Assembly (NCBI GenBank): GCA_036971715.1
Contig: JAVHJL010000010.1
Location: 62,001-126,000, forward strand
DNA length: 64,000 nt
Source of the DNA: Arthrobotrys musiformis
Taxonomy: Eukaryota; Ascomycota; Orbiliomycetes; Orbiliales; Orbiliaceae
Reading direction: 5' to 3'
The notes below the pieces were generated by a model. It ran no database searches, had not been told where the DNA came from, and worked only from the letters and a program-made list of their open reading frames with translations. The translations under genes and the position numbers were made by a program. Positions 35,276-45,931 of the stretch are shown here, piece after piece (the first letter of the stretch is position 1; the number at the start of each line of letters is the position of its first letter).

Positions 35276-35903
35276 CCTACATGCTACATACACAGTACAT
35301 GCCTCTTCATATCTACCCCCCACTTAATCCTCTCGCCGGAGAAATAACCACCTGGTTTCGGCGGCATATTCGTCGAGTCTCCTTCTCCTTTCGCCAAGTT
35401 TTCTTCCTTATGGTTTGACCCGGTTGATGGTTGCCCCGCTTGATATCATAACAAAGTCCTTATCTGCTGTCTGTTTTTGTGGCGCCTCTTCTTCCTATTC
35501 TATCTCTGTCTTGTTTTCCGAAGCTCCCATTATATCTGCTTGGTTTGCTTATTCATAAAATGGTGGCGTTGGTTGGAAAGGGTCCTAGGAACGGAATTCT
35601 TGTATTACAATTTGTGTGTATAACACTTTGGCTCAGCTGTTTATATGCTAGAATCATTTGGCGCTTTGTAGATGCTGCTTTATGGGATACCTGATGCTCA
35701 TCTCTCCTTTCAAAATTCTCCTTGTTTCTATCTGGCGACGTGGGGATATGATATCAGTGAGGGATTTCAGAGGTGTAATGAGAACTACAAGCCCAGACTA
35801 AACTACAAGAATAGCGCACATATCGTAACTAGGCTTACTATCCAATGATCAAACAAATGATCGTATCTCTGTCCGTGGACGGTTGTATACCCCCCATCTT
35901 CCT

Positions 35904-35935
<32 letters not shown>

Positions 35936-35970
35936 GAAGAAGCCCAGCAATATTGAAAGGTATTGCACTT
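35276..35970. other. Intergenic between convergent dsRBM-like and F-box genes
   Basis: No supported gene. A run of 8 T and 25 A (35,903-35,935) lies near the F-box gene 3' end. Confidence 0.6.
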
Positions 35971-38136
35971 TTAACTGCCGAAGTTTTGAAGGAATTGAAG
36001 TTCCGAGCCATGCGCTTCTAGAGCAGCTCGCATCGCTTCTTTATAAGCTTCCGCATCTTGGTTGGCCACAAGAGATGCTTCTGGGTCAGGCGGCACGATA
36101 TGTGTTGAGATACGATTTCTCTGAAATGTGCGATTGAAAGTCAAGACCCCAGCTCCTTCCCCGACGTGTAGAAGGAGGTCACTGTTGTCTACCGAGGGCC
36201 TAAGGTCTACTCGAGGTTGTAGGATTGGGAGTATCCTTTTCACGCACCCTCCTCCGTTATATCCATCGCCCCAAGGGCCAACCCAGTCCCGAATATGCCT
36301 TATACCGTCTCTTTCCATGAAACGGATGCGACCTTCACTATCCCCTGTGACAATCTTGATACCCTGGCTAGATACCGAGAATATTTTACTCTTTGAAGCT
36401 GACTGCCTGTTCCGCGTGGCGGCGGAGGTCGACCTTGCAAATGCCCTTTGGGGCGAAGGTGGCTTTTGGTCCTGTCGTTCTATCAAAGCGTCACTTTTCT
36501 TAGACGCTGGGTCGGGTATACACGGTGTGTCCATAGGCAACGGGTATAATTCTAGCGTTCCCCTGCCGGCGTATTCGCCACAACCTATTAAAGTATACTT
36601 TGATGGGACAGATGACTCCGAGTTCGTAGGCATGATGGCGAGACTACTCAATCGGGCACCAGAATGCATCGTACCGGCAAGTCGAGGCCATTGCCGCCGA
36701 TCATAGGCCATGATGCTTGGGAATCTTCCAGCGACATAGAGTTCGTTGCCTCCGCCCTGGTCTATTGGCGAGTGGAGTATGCTGAGGGGCGATGGTTGGA
36801 GAAAGGCGGTAGGTGGCGCGTGTAGAAGATGGTCACGCGAGGTACGCTCTTCGTTATCGAACAAAAGACTAGGTGGGTTTTCATGGTTAAAGGGAGTGGA
36901 TGGTCTCCTCATATCAAGACCATTGGTGATTGGGTCGATTTTTCCGACCTTGGGGGGATTGGGGGGGCTCAGTATGGGGGCTGTGCCAACAAAATCCGAT
37001 GGGCTTCTCGAATCCAAGAGATGAAGTGTCAAAGTCGTTCCGACTACTAGCACCGGTGTGGGGTTTGAGAGACATGTGACAGAGAATGGAAACCGATGGG
37101 TACGGATCCTCTGCATCGTTGTTAGGTCCTATAACAGATGATATTAGCCCATGAAGAAGCTGAGTAGATTGTCGCTCCTACGAATAATTGAGTCCTGAGA
37201 TTCTACGTACGACCTCGCTCAAGACGCTGCCAGCACCAAACCAAGCACTATAGTTGTGCGCTGTGGCAGCATCCACAAATAAACCTCGTTCATGATGTAT
37301 TCCATTGAAAACTCCATCGCCCATTCTCCCCGGTCCAATGTTGGGAGCCCTCTGCGCAAGGATACCCGGCCTCGATTTCCCAAGGATCGATCCGACCTTG
37401 CTGTCTGAAAGGGAAAATATGCAAACACTGCCGTCTCCGAGAGCAGATGCCGCTAGGAGGTGTTCCATTCCAACGCTGTCCCCCCCAGCTATGGCAATAT
37501 CAACAATATCTAAGTTGTCTGGGGGGTTGAATTTGACAAAGGATTCATCGGACAGCGCAGCATGACGGTACTGGTACTCCCTGTACCAATCCACATCCTT
37601 TTCTTCTTCCAACGCATCATACCATTGAGCCCGAACGGTTGTTCTTTCCTGGCGAGACAGCGGCGAAGATAGGGGTGGGGATAAGGGTAATGGAGGGGAA
37701 CGAAGGGGAGGGGGCATCGGGGAAGGGCGATGAAACGAGGTAGGACTGGCTTGAGAGACCGGGTGCCCCGGGAAGCAGCGGGCACGCCAGAGCAGCCCGT
37801 CAAAACGGGAAACCGACCGCATCCGGGAACTGACGCGGTGGAGGGAGATGAGTGATGGTATATCGAGAACTAAATTGTAGCAAAGGGGGATCAGCGGGGT
37901 TTGGTCGTTGGCCTTGAGTGCACTGGAAATACCATGGTCACGCTGTATCTGCTAGTCGTATATATATGTATAATCACTTACTTGGGTATTGAGATGTATT
38001 GAATGAAGTGTTTATATATATGGATGCATGGGCCGGCAGCAGGCATAGATGCACGAGGATTCAGGTACTTACAATTTATGATGTGCGAGATAAGCTCATC
38101 GGGAAGCCCCTCTAGAAGGGAGAGCCTGGAATCCAT
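35971..38136 (-). CDS. F-box protein
   Basis: Minus-strand exons are 38136-38073, 37869-37211 and 37128-35971, giving 626 residues. F-box proteins recruit substrates to SCF (Skp1-Cul1) ubiquitin ligases. The F-box itself is split by the 203-nt first intron: LPDELISHIINF joins LDIPSLISLHRVSSRMRSVS and ends LLWRARCF. Joining the exons restores the motif, which shows the true start at 38,136 rather than the internal Met. The rest has WD-like segments, such as LLAASALGDGSVCIFSLS and GIKIVTGDSEGRIRFME, suggesting a beta-propeller substrate domain, though the repeats are degenerate. The second donor is taken as GTACGT (37,210), which keeps frame into DLTTMQRIRTHRF. Substrate is unknown. Confidence 0.8.
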
Positions 38137-38789
38137 GATGCATCAATTGGCTGAGCGGGCAAGACCTTGGTATATTCCTAGTGGGGGGTTCTAGGAGATA
38201 TTTAAGAGGGAGGGAAGTGGCCGGGCAATGAGACTTCGCGCTAGCACCTGGTTTACGAGATAGTCGAAAGGAGGGACAGCTCAGATCTGTACGGATACTT
38301 GGGCAAGCACTTAAGTAGGTACTTGGGTACCTAGGTACCTAGGTACTGAAGTAAGTACCAGGTCGGTACTTGAGGTAGCGTTTCGAAGCCAAAGGGTTGA
38401 TTTGGCGTTGGGTGTAGATAGGTACTTAGGTACTTGGGTACTTGGGTATATACATATTCGGTTACATAAGCGTCATGGAAGCTTGCCAGAATGCGGCTGG
38501 TGTAGGTACTTACTTAGGTACTTACCTAACCCAGCCAACCAAGATTGTATCGTGATGTCTCGGGGCTTAATTATAAGCTTCCTTCTGGATTCCGGGTGCG
38601 AGAAGCGAGTCGCGACCGCACTGCACTCCTAAATTAAAACATCTAACTACCCCGTACTTCTGCCGACCTAAGTACTTGTCTATACCTACCTAATTACCTA
38701 TTACCGCCCTACTTCCTTCCTTGCCTACTAAGCAATTACCTTACCGCCTAGACAATTACCTAGCTAGTACTAATCGATAATAATATATC
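38137..38789. other. Divergent promoter region rich in GGTACTTAGGTA words
   Basis: About 38,290-38,790 is packed with overlapping AGGTACCTAGGTA and AAGTACTTG-type words and their complements. No gene is seen. It separates the F-box gene from the WSC gene. Confidence 0.65.
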
Positions 38790-39558
38790 ATGCCGCGGGT
38801 ATCAATCGCGACGACAACGGTGCTAAGTTGTGTTCTTTTTGTCGCGCTGGTGCATCCAGCTACGGCGCTCGCACAATCCACGTAAAATTGCGAACCCCCT
38901 CCTCCCCTTTCTCCTGTTCCTGCAGTTGCTATTTAGCTGCTATCGCCACCGCTGTAATACAAGTTTAGCTGACATCTGGCGAGATCCGGAACCGACACAA
39001 CGCTGGCCGTCTATCCCGGGCTACTAGGTTATATTTACCTTGGGTGTTACAACGAGACTCTTGATATCACTAATGACCGTGCTATCTATGGGGGTAATGT
39101 CACCAAATCGACCGATATGACGGTTGGGAAGTGCTTAGAGATATGCAAGGGGGGCGGGAGCTACAACGTAAGACCTACCCTCGGAACGTCAATATTTTAT
39201 AATTACCTACCTAAGTACATACATACCTAATTACCTAAGTATACAGTATGCGGGGCTCGAGTACACTAGCGAATGTTGGTGCGGTCCGTATCTGAGTGAC
39301 TTCAGTCAAAAGCTAGAGGACGGGCAGTGTGACCTTGGCTGTGCTGGGAACAACTCGCAGGCCTGCGGGGGCGCCTTGAGGTAGTATTGATATCAAATAC
39401 GCGTTCATATGAACCATTGCTAACCGTCCATTGTCCATTCCAGGGTATCTGTGTACAAACTACAATCCAATTCCGCCATTGGGGTTTTGAGCGGTCGGAT
39501 TTCGACGCGGCTGGTCATCTTGGCTTCGGCTGTTTGTGCCGCTGTTCTCCTTCAATAG
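38790..39558 (+). CDS. Small WSC-domain protein with signal peptide and GPI-type tail
   Basis: Exons are 38790-38881, 38984-39167, 39247-39380 and 39444-39558, giving 174 residues. No single exon is long, so the gene is easy to miss. The N terminus is a signal peptide (VLSCVLFVALVHPATALA). The WSC domain runs from YLGCYNET to SQACGGALR with eight cysteines: GCY, KCLEIC, ECWC, QCDLGC and AC. The C terminus is hydrophobic (LVILASAVCAAVLLQ) and ends the protein, the form of a GPI-attachment signal. WSC domains bind cell-wall glucans and occur in wall stress sensors. This one lacks the serine-rich stalk and cytoplasmic tail of true sensors. Introns 2 and 3 are clear; the first acceptor (GAG at 38,983) is the weakest point. 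Confidence 0.7.
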
Positions 39559-39718
39559 ATAGAATATTACATACATACATACGTACACCCCGATGTACGT
39601 ACATGCACATGTACTATATCAAACATAAGACTACCACGATACTATTTATGCTACTGCCTCTAGGTACTGGTACTTCTCGGTCTCTCGACGTTTTTCGCTT
39701 CGACTTAAGCTTTGTTTT

Positions 39719-39756
<38 letters not shown>

Positions 39757-39996
39757 CCGTTTCCCTTTTTTTTTCGGTCCGCTTCGGTTGTTTGTTTCTT
39801 TTGTAGGTAGGTAGGTAAGTGCTTAAGTACCTTTGGTTTTTTTCCCTTTGACGACATACTTCATACATGTACATACATGTAAATACGTACTAGGTAAGTA
39901 GGTATGTATTATTAACTTCAACATATCAATCTCAACCCCGACTTCACTTTCCCAACCTAGAGCGGTTGAGTACATTTCCATCAAAATCAAAATCAA
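39559..39996. other. Intergenic with a 35-base T run
   Basis: It contains a T homopolymer (39,722-39,756), nearby T-rich DNA and ACATACATAC and GTAGGTAGGTAAGTAC words. No gene. Confidence 0.6.
39722..39756 (+). repeat. Poly(T) homopolymer, 35 nt
   Basis: Thirty-five consecutive Ts, the longest homopolymer in the gene-rich part. Confidence 0.9.
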
Positions 39997-41500
39997 ATGA
40001 CCTCAAGGGTAGTTCTGCACCATGCAGCACTCAAAATCACACCTCCTCCCCGAACACTGCGGGAGAGCCGGGAGGTCTACCGATCCTTGAGAAAATTCGG
40101 TGAGATAGACCTCTACCGAAGTCTCCGGGTATGTCATGGATCCCCGTTTGCGTCGTTGAATGCCATCTCTTACTCTACTCCAACTGTAGCACGAGACATC
40201 GACCCTTGAGACGAAAGACGATGCCATAGTTCTATTCCGCGACGAGGTTGCCCTCGGAGACGCCTTCGACGCATCACCTATAAATGTTTCCATGCCTACC
40301 GCCCAACCCTCATCGATCCCGTCGTCAAGGCTCAGCCCGGCCCCAACCCCCCCGGAACCCCCAGCTTTGGACAAGATCACCATAGAAATCTCGAGGCGGG
40401 ACCACAACCATGAAACTCGGATAATTGACCAACTTTTTGCCGCACCTTTCTCCGTTACCCAGGAAACGCCTCCCGGAGCCTCAATCGGTTCCAATTCGAA
40501 ATCTGATACGGGTCGGGTATCCGATGCGAACGATTACCGAACGAACCTCGCTCGAGCAACAGGCGGCGGGTGGAAGAGCTGGAGACTCGAGATGAAGCAG
40601 GCGGGTATTCCAACGTGGGATTCCATCAAACCCACTTCTGATATTGTAACCACGCCCCCGTCGGCACCCGCCGCCATACATCCACGAACGAACGCCGCGG
40701 CCTGGGGCCGACCATCGGACAACTGTAGTAGTGGTGGAGGGCTAGATGCACCAACGCTGCAAAAACCCACATCCAATGCCATCCAGAATCCGACACCACT
40801 GCCACTTGATCCTACGCTGCATACATTTCGAAGGCAGCGCCAATCACAAGCCGGGAGCACGTATAACTCTCAGCCTACCATAAAAAACTCGACGGGTTGG
40901 TGGCGAAGCATGGCCCAGAGTGAAGGCCAAAAATCTCACCCTACAGCCCAACAGGGTCAGCCTGTGGTCTCAGTTATCTCGGAGAATAGTAGCCGGAGCA
41001 CTCCAGAATCGATATTATCTGAACGGCCTGCGCGAACCGAAGTCGAAACCCCGATCGCCGCCCACGCACCGGCTAATGGGATCGAGCCTTCAACCGATGG
41101 AAAGGAACTTATCGATAACGCACAAAGCAACATCGAATCAGGATCGTGTCTAACTCCATCGGGGCTTGAAGCCCTGCCCACGAAGGAAGCAAAACAACAC
41201 GTTGAATTACATGGAGAAGAAATCCACGGGTCTATTCCGGACCGTGGAATACCTAGCATTCGTGAGGCCGAGGCGCTACCGCAAAACGGCACCGCTCCAC
41301 TCCCCAGTCTGGACGTCTCGTCAAGATTAGGCGAAGATGCCAAAACACAACCCATGGGAAAGGTTGGGGCTCCCCTCGATGCTCGAATCGACGGTGAGGA
41401 GACATGGAGGGAGGGCGTCCAGACAAAGAGGATGAACCAACCCGAACCAGAAACCGCATCGGCGAAAAAAAGGTGGTGGAGCCTGCCTTGGCAAAAGTAG
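39997..41500 (+). CDS. Fungal protein of unknown function, possible N-terminal RRM-like fold
   Basis: Exons are 39997-40128 and 40190-41500, giving 480 residues. Residues ~15-80 (RTLRESREVYRSLRKFGEID, then LYRSLRHETS, AIVLFRDEVALGDAFDASPI) have the rhythm of an RRM-like fold in which FGEI and a later strand with hydrophobic pattern IVLF stand for the RNP strands. The aromatic RNA-contact residues are not obvious. The remaining ~390 residues are disordered: rich in Pro, Ser, Thr and Glu, with two short conserved-looking elements, GGGWKSWRLEMKQAG and the basic, tryptophan-rich C terminus KKRWWSLPWQK. The intron is phase 0 with good borders. I do not recognise a named family. The Arg-rich N terminus could be a mitochondrial targeting signal. 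Confidence 0.6.
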
Positions 41501-42685
41501 ACTGCAAACTGGAGAAACGGCTAATTGGCCGTCGATTTGTAATCCATTATAAATATGTCGATGCCCTTTCCAAAGCAGATTCTACTGAAGTTATGCATTA
41601 CGCGTCGAGGGTATGTCACATGCACAAGTCCAGGGAAGTCCCGCACATGTCCTGAACAAACACCTTGTAAATTATACTGTGTAAATCTAAATCTAAACAA
41701 ATGCAATGGGATACAATGCCCACACAATGATCTAGGTAGAAGGGATTCGTTCAAAGATTTGGGGGGGTATGCAGATATGCAGATATGCAAATATGCAGAC
41801 TCTACACAGAAGGCAATCAGGCTAGCGAACCGACACGAACACTAGACGGCAAGAAAAATGCGGAGTAGATATGGGTGAGGTTAGAAAACACCCCCGGAAA
41901 TTTCGGAACAGGCTGTTGAGTGCCGCGGGGTGTGAAACCAACCCCACAAGCGTGAAACCCACATGATGATGGCATGCAAGGGGCATCGAGCCTTACGGAC
42001 TCAGGCCTCCGATCTAAACGCCCTGCCCAGCCGATGGAAGACCGGCCCGTCAACGACAGGTGCAACACATTATAACCCAAAACACCACTTGCCAAGGCAA
42101 ATCCGTGCTAACCTGCTCTTCCAGAAAACACACCTCAGAGCCCCTGCCCCTCCCTGCAAATAATCGTTGTGGAGAGTAGCCATCAGACCGGGTTATTCTG
42201 AAGGATGCATACCTGGGTCAGATTTCCACTTCCACCATCAACTTCTCGGATGACAAAACCACGCACTGCGATTGACTGGAGTGGTTGCCTACCCCTGCTA
42301 CCCAAATGATTGAGTCCTCTAGGCCTAGGATGATCTAAGATTTGTAGGTTTGGATACGTGGATGCTAAGCTTTTGGAACCGGCTAAAACGAGTCCTCAGC
42401 AGAAATATAGCCAGGTTCCTGACGATATATACACAGGTTTACAAGCCGGGACTCCGAAATGAAGACTTAGTGTCATGGGACGTCAAGCAAGTCCAGTGGC
42501 ATCGACGACTGTATAAATACAATGCAATTCACGATGGACAGGCTATGGTTCCGACCCAAACGACACTAACAGAGAGCAGGAAATACGTGGGATATTTGAT
42601 CATCAGACGTTCGTATCCTGTTCGTATCCTGTTCGTATCCTGACCGAGGCAGATAGCTGCTTCCCTTCCCTCGAGGGTCGAGAAG
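41501..42685. other. Intergenic upstream of cellobiose dehydrogenase
   Basis: No gene. It includes an ATGCAGATATGCA short tandem (about 41,769-41,800) and a threefold 11-bp repeat GTTCGTATCCT (42,609-42,642), which ends 44 bp before the next start codon. Confidence 0.6.
42609..42642 (+). repeat. Three tandem copies of GTTCGTATCCT upstream of CDH
   Basis: Three perfect 11-bp units lie just before the inferred start at 42,686, in the core promoter or 5' UTR. They could be a regulatory array or a small tandem duplication. Confidence 0.7.
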
Positions 42686-45600
42686 ATGTCGAGCGTGTGG
42701 AATATTTTAGTGGCTGCCGCGGCTGTTGTCGGCGGAGGTAAGTGCTTTTTAAAAGTCTTCTCTCACTTCGGGGGAATTTAATGATGTATCTGGTTCTAAT
42801 ACTTCAATTCCTTCATAGCCCAGTATGCTTTGGCCCAAAGTACCGGCACCTACACGGATTCACGCACTGGGATTGTATACCAAGCCTACAGGAACCCGAA
42901 TTTCGGAGGGTACACGTTTGGTCTTGCATTGCCTTCAAGCCCGAGCAATGAGTTTATTGGTCTCCTTGTAGGCAACCTGGCTTAAAAATCTCTTCGCTAT
43001 AACCCTGCTTACAAGTTTTTATGGTTAGGAAGGACCGATGGGAACGCCCGCCAATCGATGGGCTGGCGTGAGTTTAGGTGGGTCGATGAACGGGCCTACC
43101 TTGCTCGTCGCCTGGCCAAACGGCAATGATGTCGTTACGTCATTTCGAACTGCGTCGTAAGTAATCTTGGGGATACGAGCAAATGTTTATCAAAATCTAG
43201 CATCCTCTAACCAGCCCATATTTTTGTGTAGAAACTGGATGGAGCCAACTGTCTTGACGCCCAGTGGTGCTGAATTGACGAAAATGAATGTTGCCGTGAA
43301 TTCGACACATTGGTCTTTGACGTTTAGATGCGTAAACTGCAATACATGGGCGACGGGTTCGCTTGACCTGACCGGCAGTGCAGCCGTATTTGGATACGCA
43401 CAATCTCCGTACTCTGTCGGCACCCCTTCCAGCTCGAGTTCCTCTCTACAGCCCCACGACAGCTCATTTGCGAACTACGGTCTCTCCTTAACATCTGCCC
43501 GCAGTGCGAGTTATGCCTCTTGGATAGCCCAGTACCCCGGTAGTGGAGGAACTAGTAGCACTACTACTACTACCACCACCCAGGCTACTTCTACCACCAC
43601 AACCTCCCGAACCACCACTACAAGTGCCGCGCCTCTCCCAACATTCTCCCAAACATTTGATTACATCGTAATCGGTGCAGGAGCAGGCGGTTTGATTGCG
43701 GCAGATCGCCTTTCCGAAGCCGGAAAATCCGTCCTTCTAATCGAGCGGGGCCCTCCATCGACTTACCAACATGGCGGTCGGATTCAGCCCCCATGGGTCG
43801 GATCAGCTCCTTTGACTCGATTCGATATTCCCGGCCTTTGTAATGAGATATGGGCTAATTCATCAGGGATCGCCTGTACTGATATCTCAGGGGGTGTCAT
43901 GGCTGGTTGTGTCCTCGGCGGCGGTACGGCGATTAACTCTGGGTTGTTCTGGAAGCCACAACCTTACGATTACGATAACACCGACTGGCCAGCAGGATGG
44001 AAATATAGTGACATGTCACCATATGTCGACAAAGTTTTTTCGAGAATTCCATCCACAACTACCCCATCCCAAGATGGGCTGAGGTATGGACAAGACTTGT
44101 ATAATTTGATCTACAACGTTCTCCAGCCAAAAGGCTGGACCCCGATCGATGCCAACACCCAACCCGATTTCAAGAATAGAACGTTCCACCATACGCCTTA
44201 TATGTACAGCGGTGGCCAACGTGGCGGACCTCTCGCAACGTATCTCGTAACTGCGAAAGGCCGGAGCAATTTTAGGCTTTTTATCAACACCTCCGTCGTT
44301 AAGTTGAACAGAAGTGGTGGCCAAATCACTGGTGTTATTACTGAATCGACTGGAGTCGGCGGGATGCGATATCTTATAAATGTTAGCACTAGCGGGCGCG
44401 TCATTGTGTCCGCGGGTGTCTTTAATACAGCGAAAATCCTATTCAGGAGTGGAATTGGGCCATCCGACGCGCTTAACGTTGTGAAGTCTAGCACAGATGG
44501 GCCTACTATGATTGACAGCAGTCAATGGATAAACTTGCCAGTCGGTGAAAACCTTCATGACCAGGACAATACCGATCTCGTCTTCTCGCATCCCACGATA
44601 TCCCCCTACGATTTTTATGCAGCCTACGATGAGCCTATCGCAGCGGATAAAGATAAGTATTTGAATCAAAGGGCCGGTCAGCTAGCGGAGGCGGCGCCCA
44701 ATTGCAACACCGTATTCTTTGAGAACTTTGCCTCTTCGGACGGCCGAGTCAGACAGGTGCAATGGACGGCCAGAAAGGAACCATCCTTGGGAGCTGCAGG
44801 AGACACCATGGTGACGCTGAGTCTTTATCTAACCACGGGCGCCACTTCTCGAGGCCGCTTGACAATCCAGCCCTCCCTCAACACGGTTGTGAGCGTTCTT
44901 CCCTATCTTACTACCCAAGCGGATATCGATGCCAAAGTCAAAGCCATCCAGTCATGGATCAACGCCGCCAATAATTATCCTAACCTCACATTCGTTTTCC
45001 CAACAAAGGGCCAAACCGCCGCCGACTATCTTACAAATTATCTTGGTGGCCACGGCAGTAACCATTGGATGGGCACTTGCCGCATGGGGACAGATGATGG
45101 AACAAAAGGTGGAAAGGCGGTTGTCGACCTCAATACCCAAGTATGGGGCACAACGAATCTTTTTGTTGTTGATGCTAGCATCTTCCCGTCCACAATTACA
45201 GCCAACCCAAGCGCATACATCATGACCGTCGCAGAACGCGCTGTCGCCAAAATCCTTGCATTGGCCCTCAATAGCAACCCCGGGGGCTCCACTTCCTCCA
45301 CTACAACGACTACTCGCACCACCACAACGACTACCCGCAGCACTACAAGCTCAAGCAGTTCAACAAGGACGACCACAGCCACGACCACGACTCGCTCCAC
45401 TACTACAGCCTCGCGTACGACTACTGGTAAACTTATTCCCCATGATCCCATTCAAAATCCTACAGCCAGCTAACGATCTGTATAGCCTCACAATCTTTGC
45501 AAACACTTTATGGACAATGTGGTGGTGTTTCATGGACTGGTCCAACCGCTTGCGCTTCTGGTACATGCCAATACCAGAATGCATACTACTGTAAGTTACC

Positions 45601-45720
45601 TCAATACCATACTGCACCAGAGCGCAGAGATATCTATATTTCCCAGGCTTTCGATGTTCCCAAACTCGACGTGAAAATTAAGGCTCATGGCTAACGATAA
45701 TCCTAGCACAATGCCTCTAA
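42686..45720 (+). CDS. CDH: Cellobiose dehydrogenase with cytochrome domain and C-terminal CBM1
   Basis: Exons are 42686-42737, 42819-42967, 43029-43156, 43232-45426, 45486-45590 and 45707-45720, giving 880 residues. This secreted flavocytochrome oxidises cellobiose and passes electrons to lytic polysaccharide monooxygenases. Domains in order: signal peptide (LVAAAAVVGGAQYALA), AA8 cytochrome b domain to about residue 215, a Thr/Ser linker, the AA3_1 GMC dehydrogenase with FAD motif VIGAGAGGLIAADRL, the catalytic His in GSNHWMGTCRMG and Asn in TANPSAYIM, a second Thr linker, and a CBM1 (LYGQCGGVSWTGP...CQYQNAYYSQCL). The last four CBM1 residues come from a 14-nt final exon. Met in GPMGTP and His in QPHDSSF are candidate haem ligands. 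It points to plant-biomass breakdown. Confidence 0.92.
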
Positions 45721-45931
45721 TTACCCACACGATAATATCCTTGGCGCAAGTCCCCGACATGTACCGGATACTATCCATTATGGACTTCACTCCCTGTGGA
45801 TATAACCTAAATAATCTTCTGATATTGTATATATATGCCGAATTAAGTACAAACTGCTATAATTCTCAGTGTTCCCTTGGTGCATAGTAATAATAGTTTT
45901 CCGTGAGTGGTTTTGGTTCCACATCCATTGA

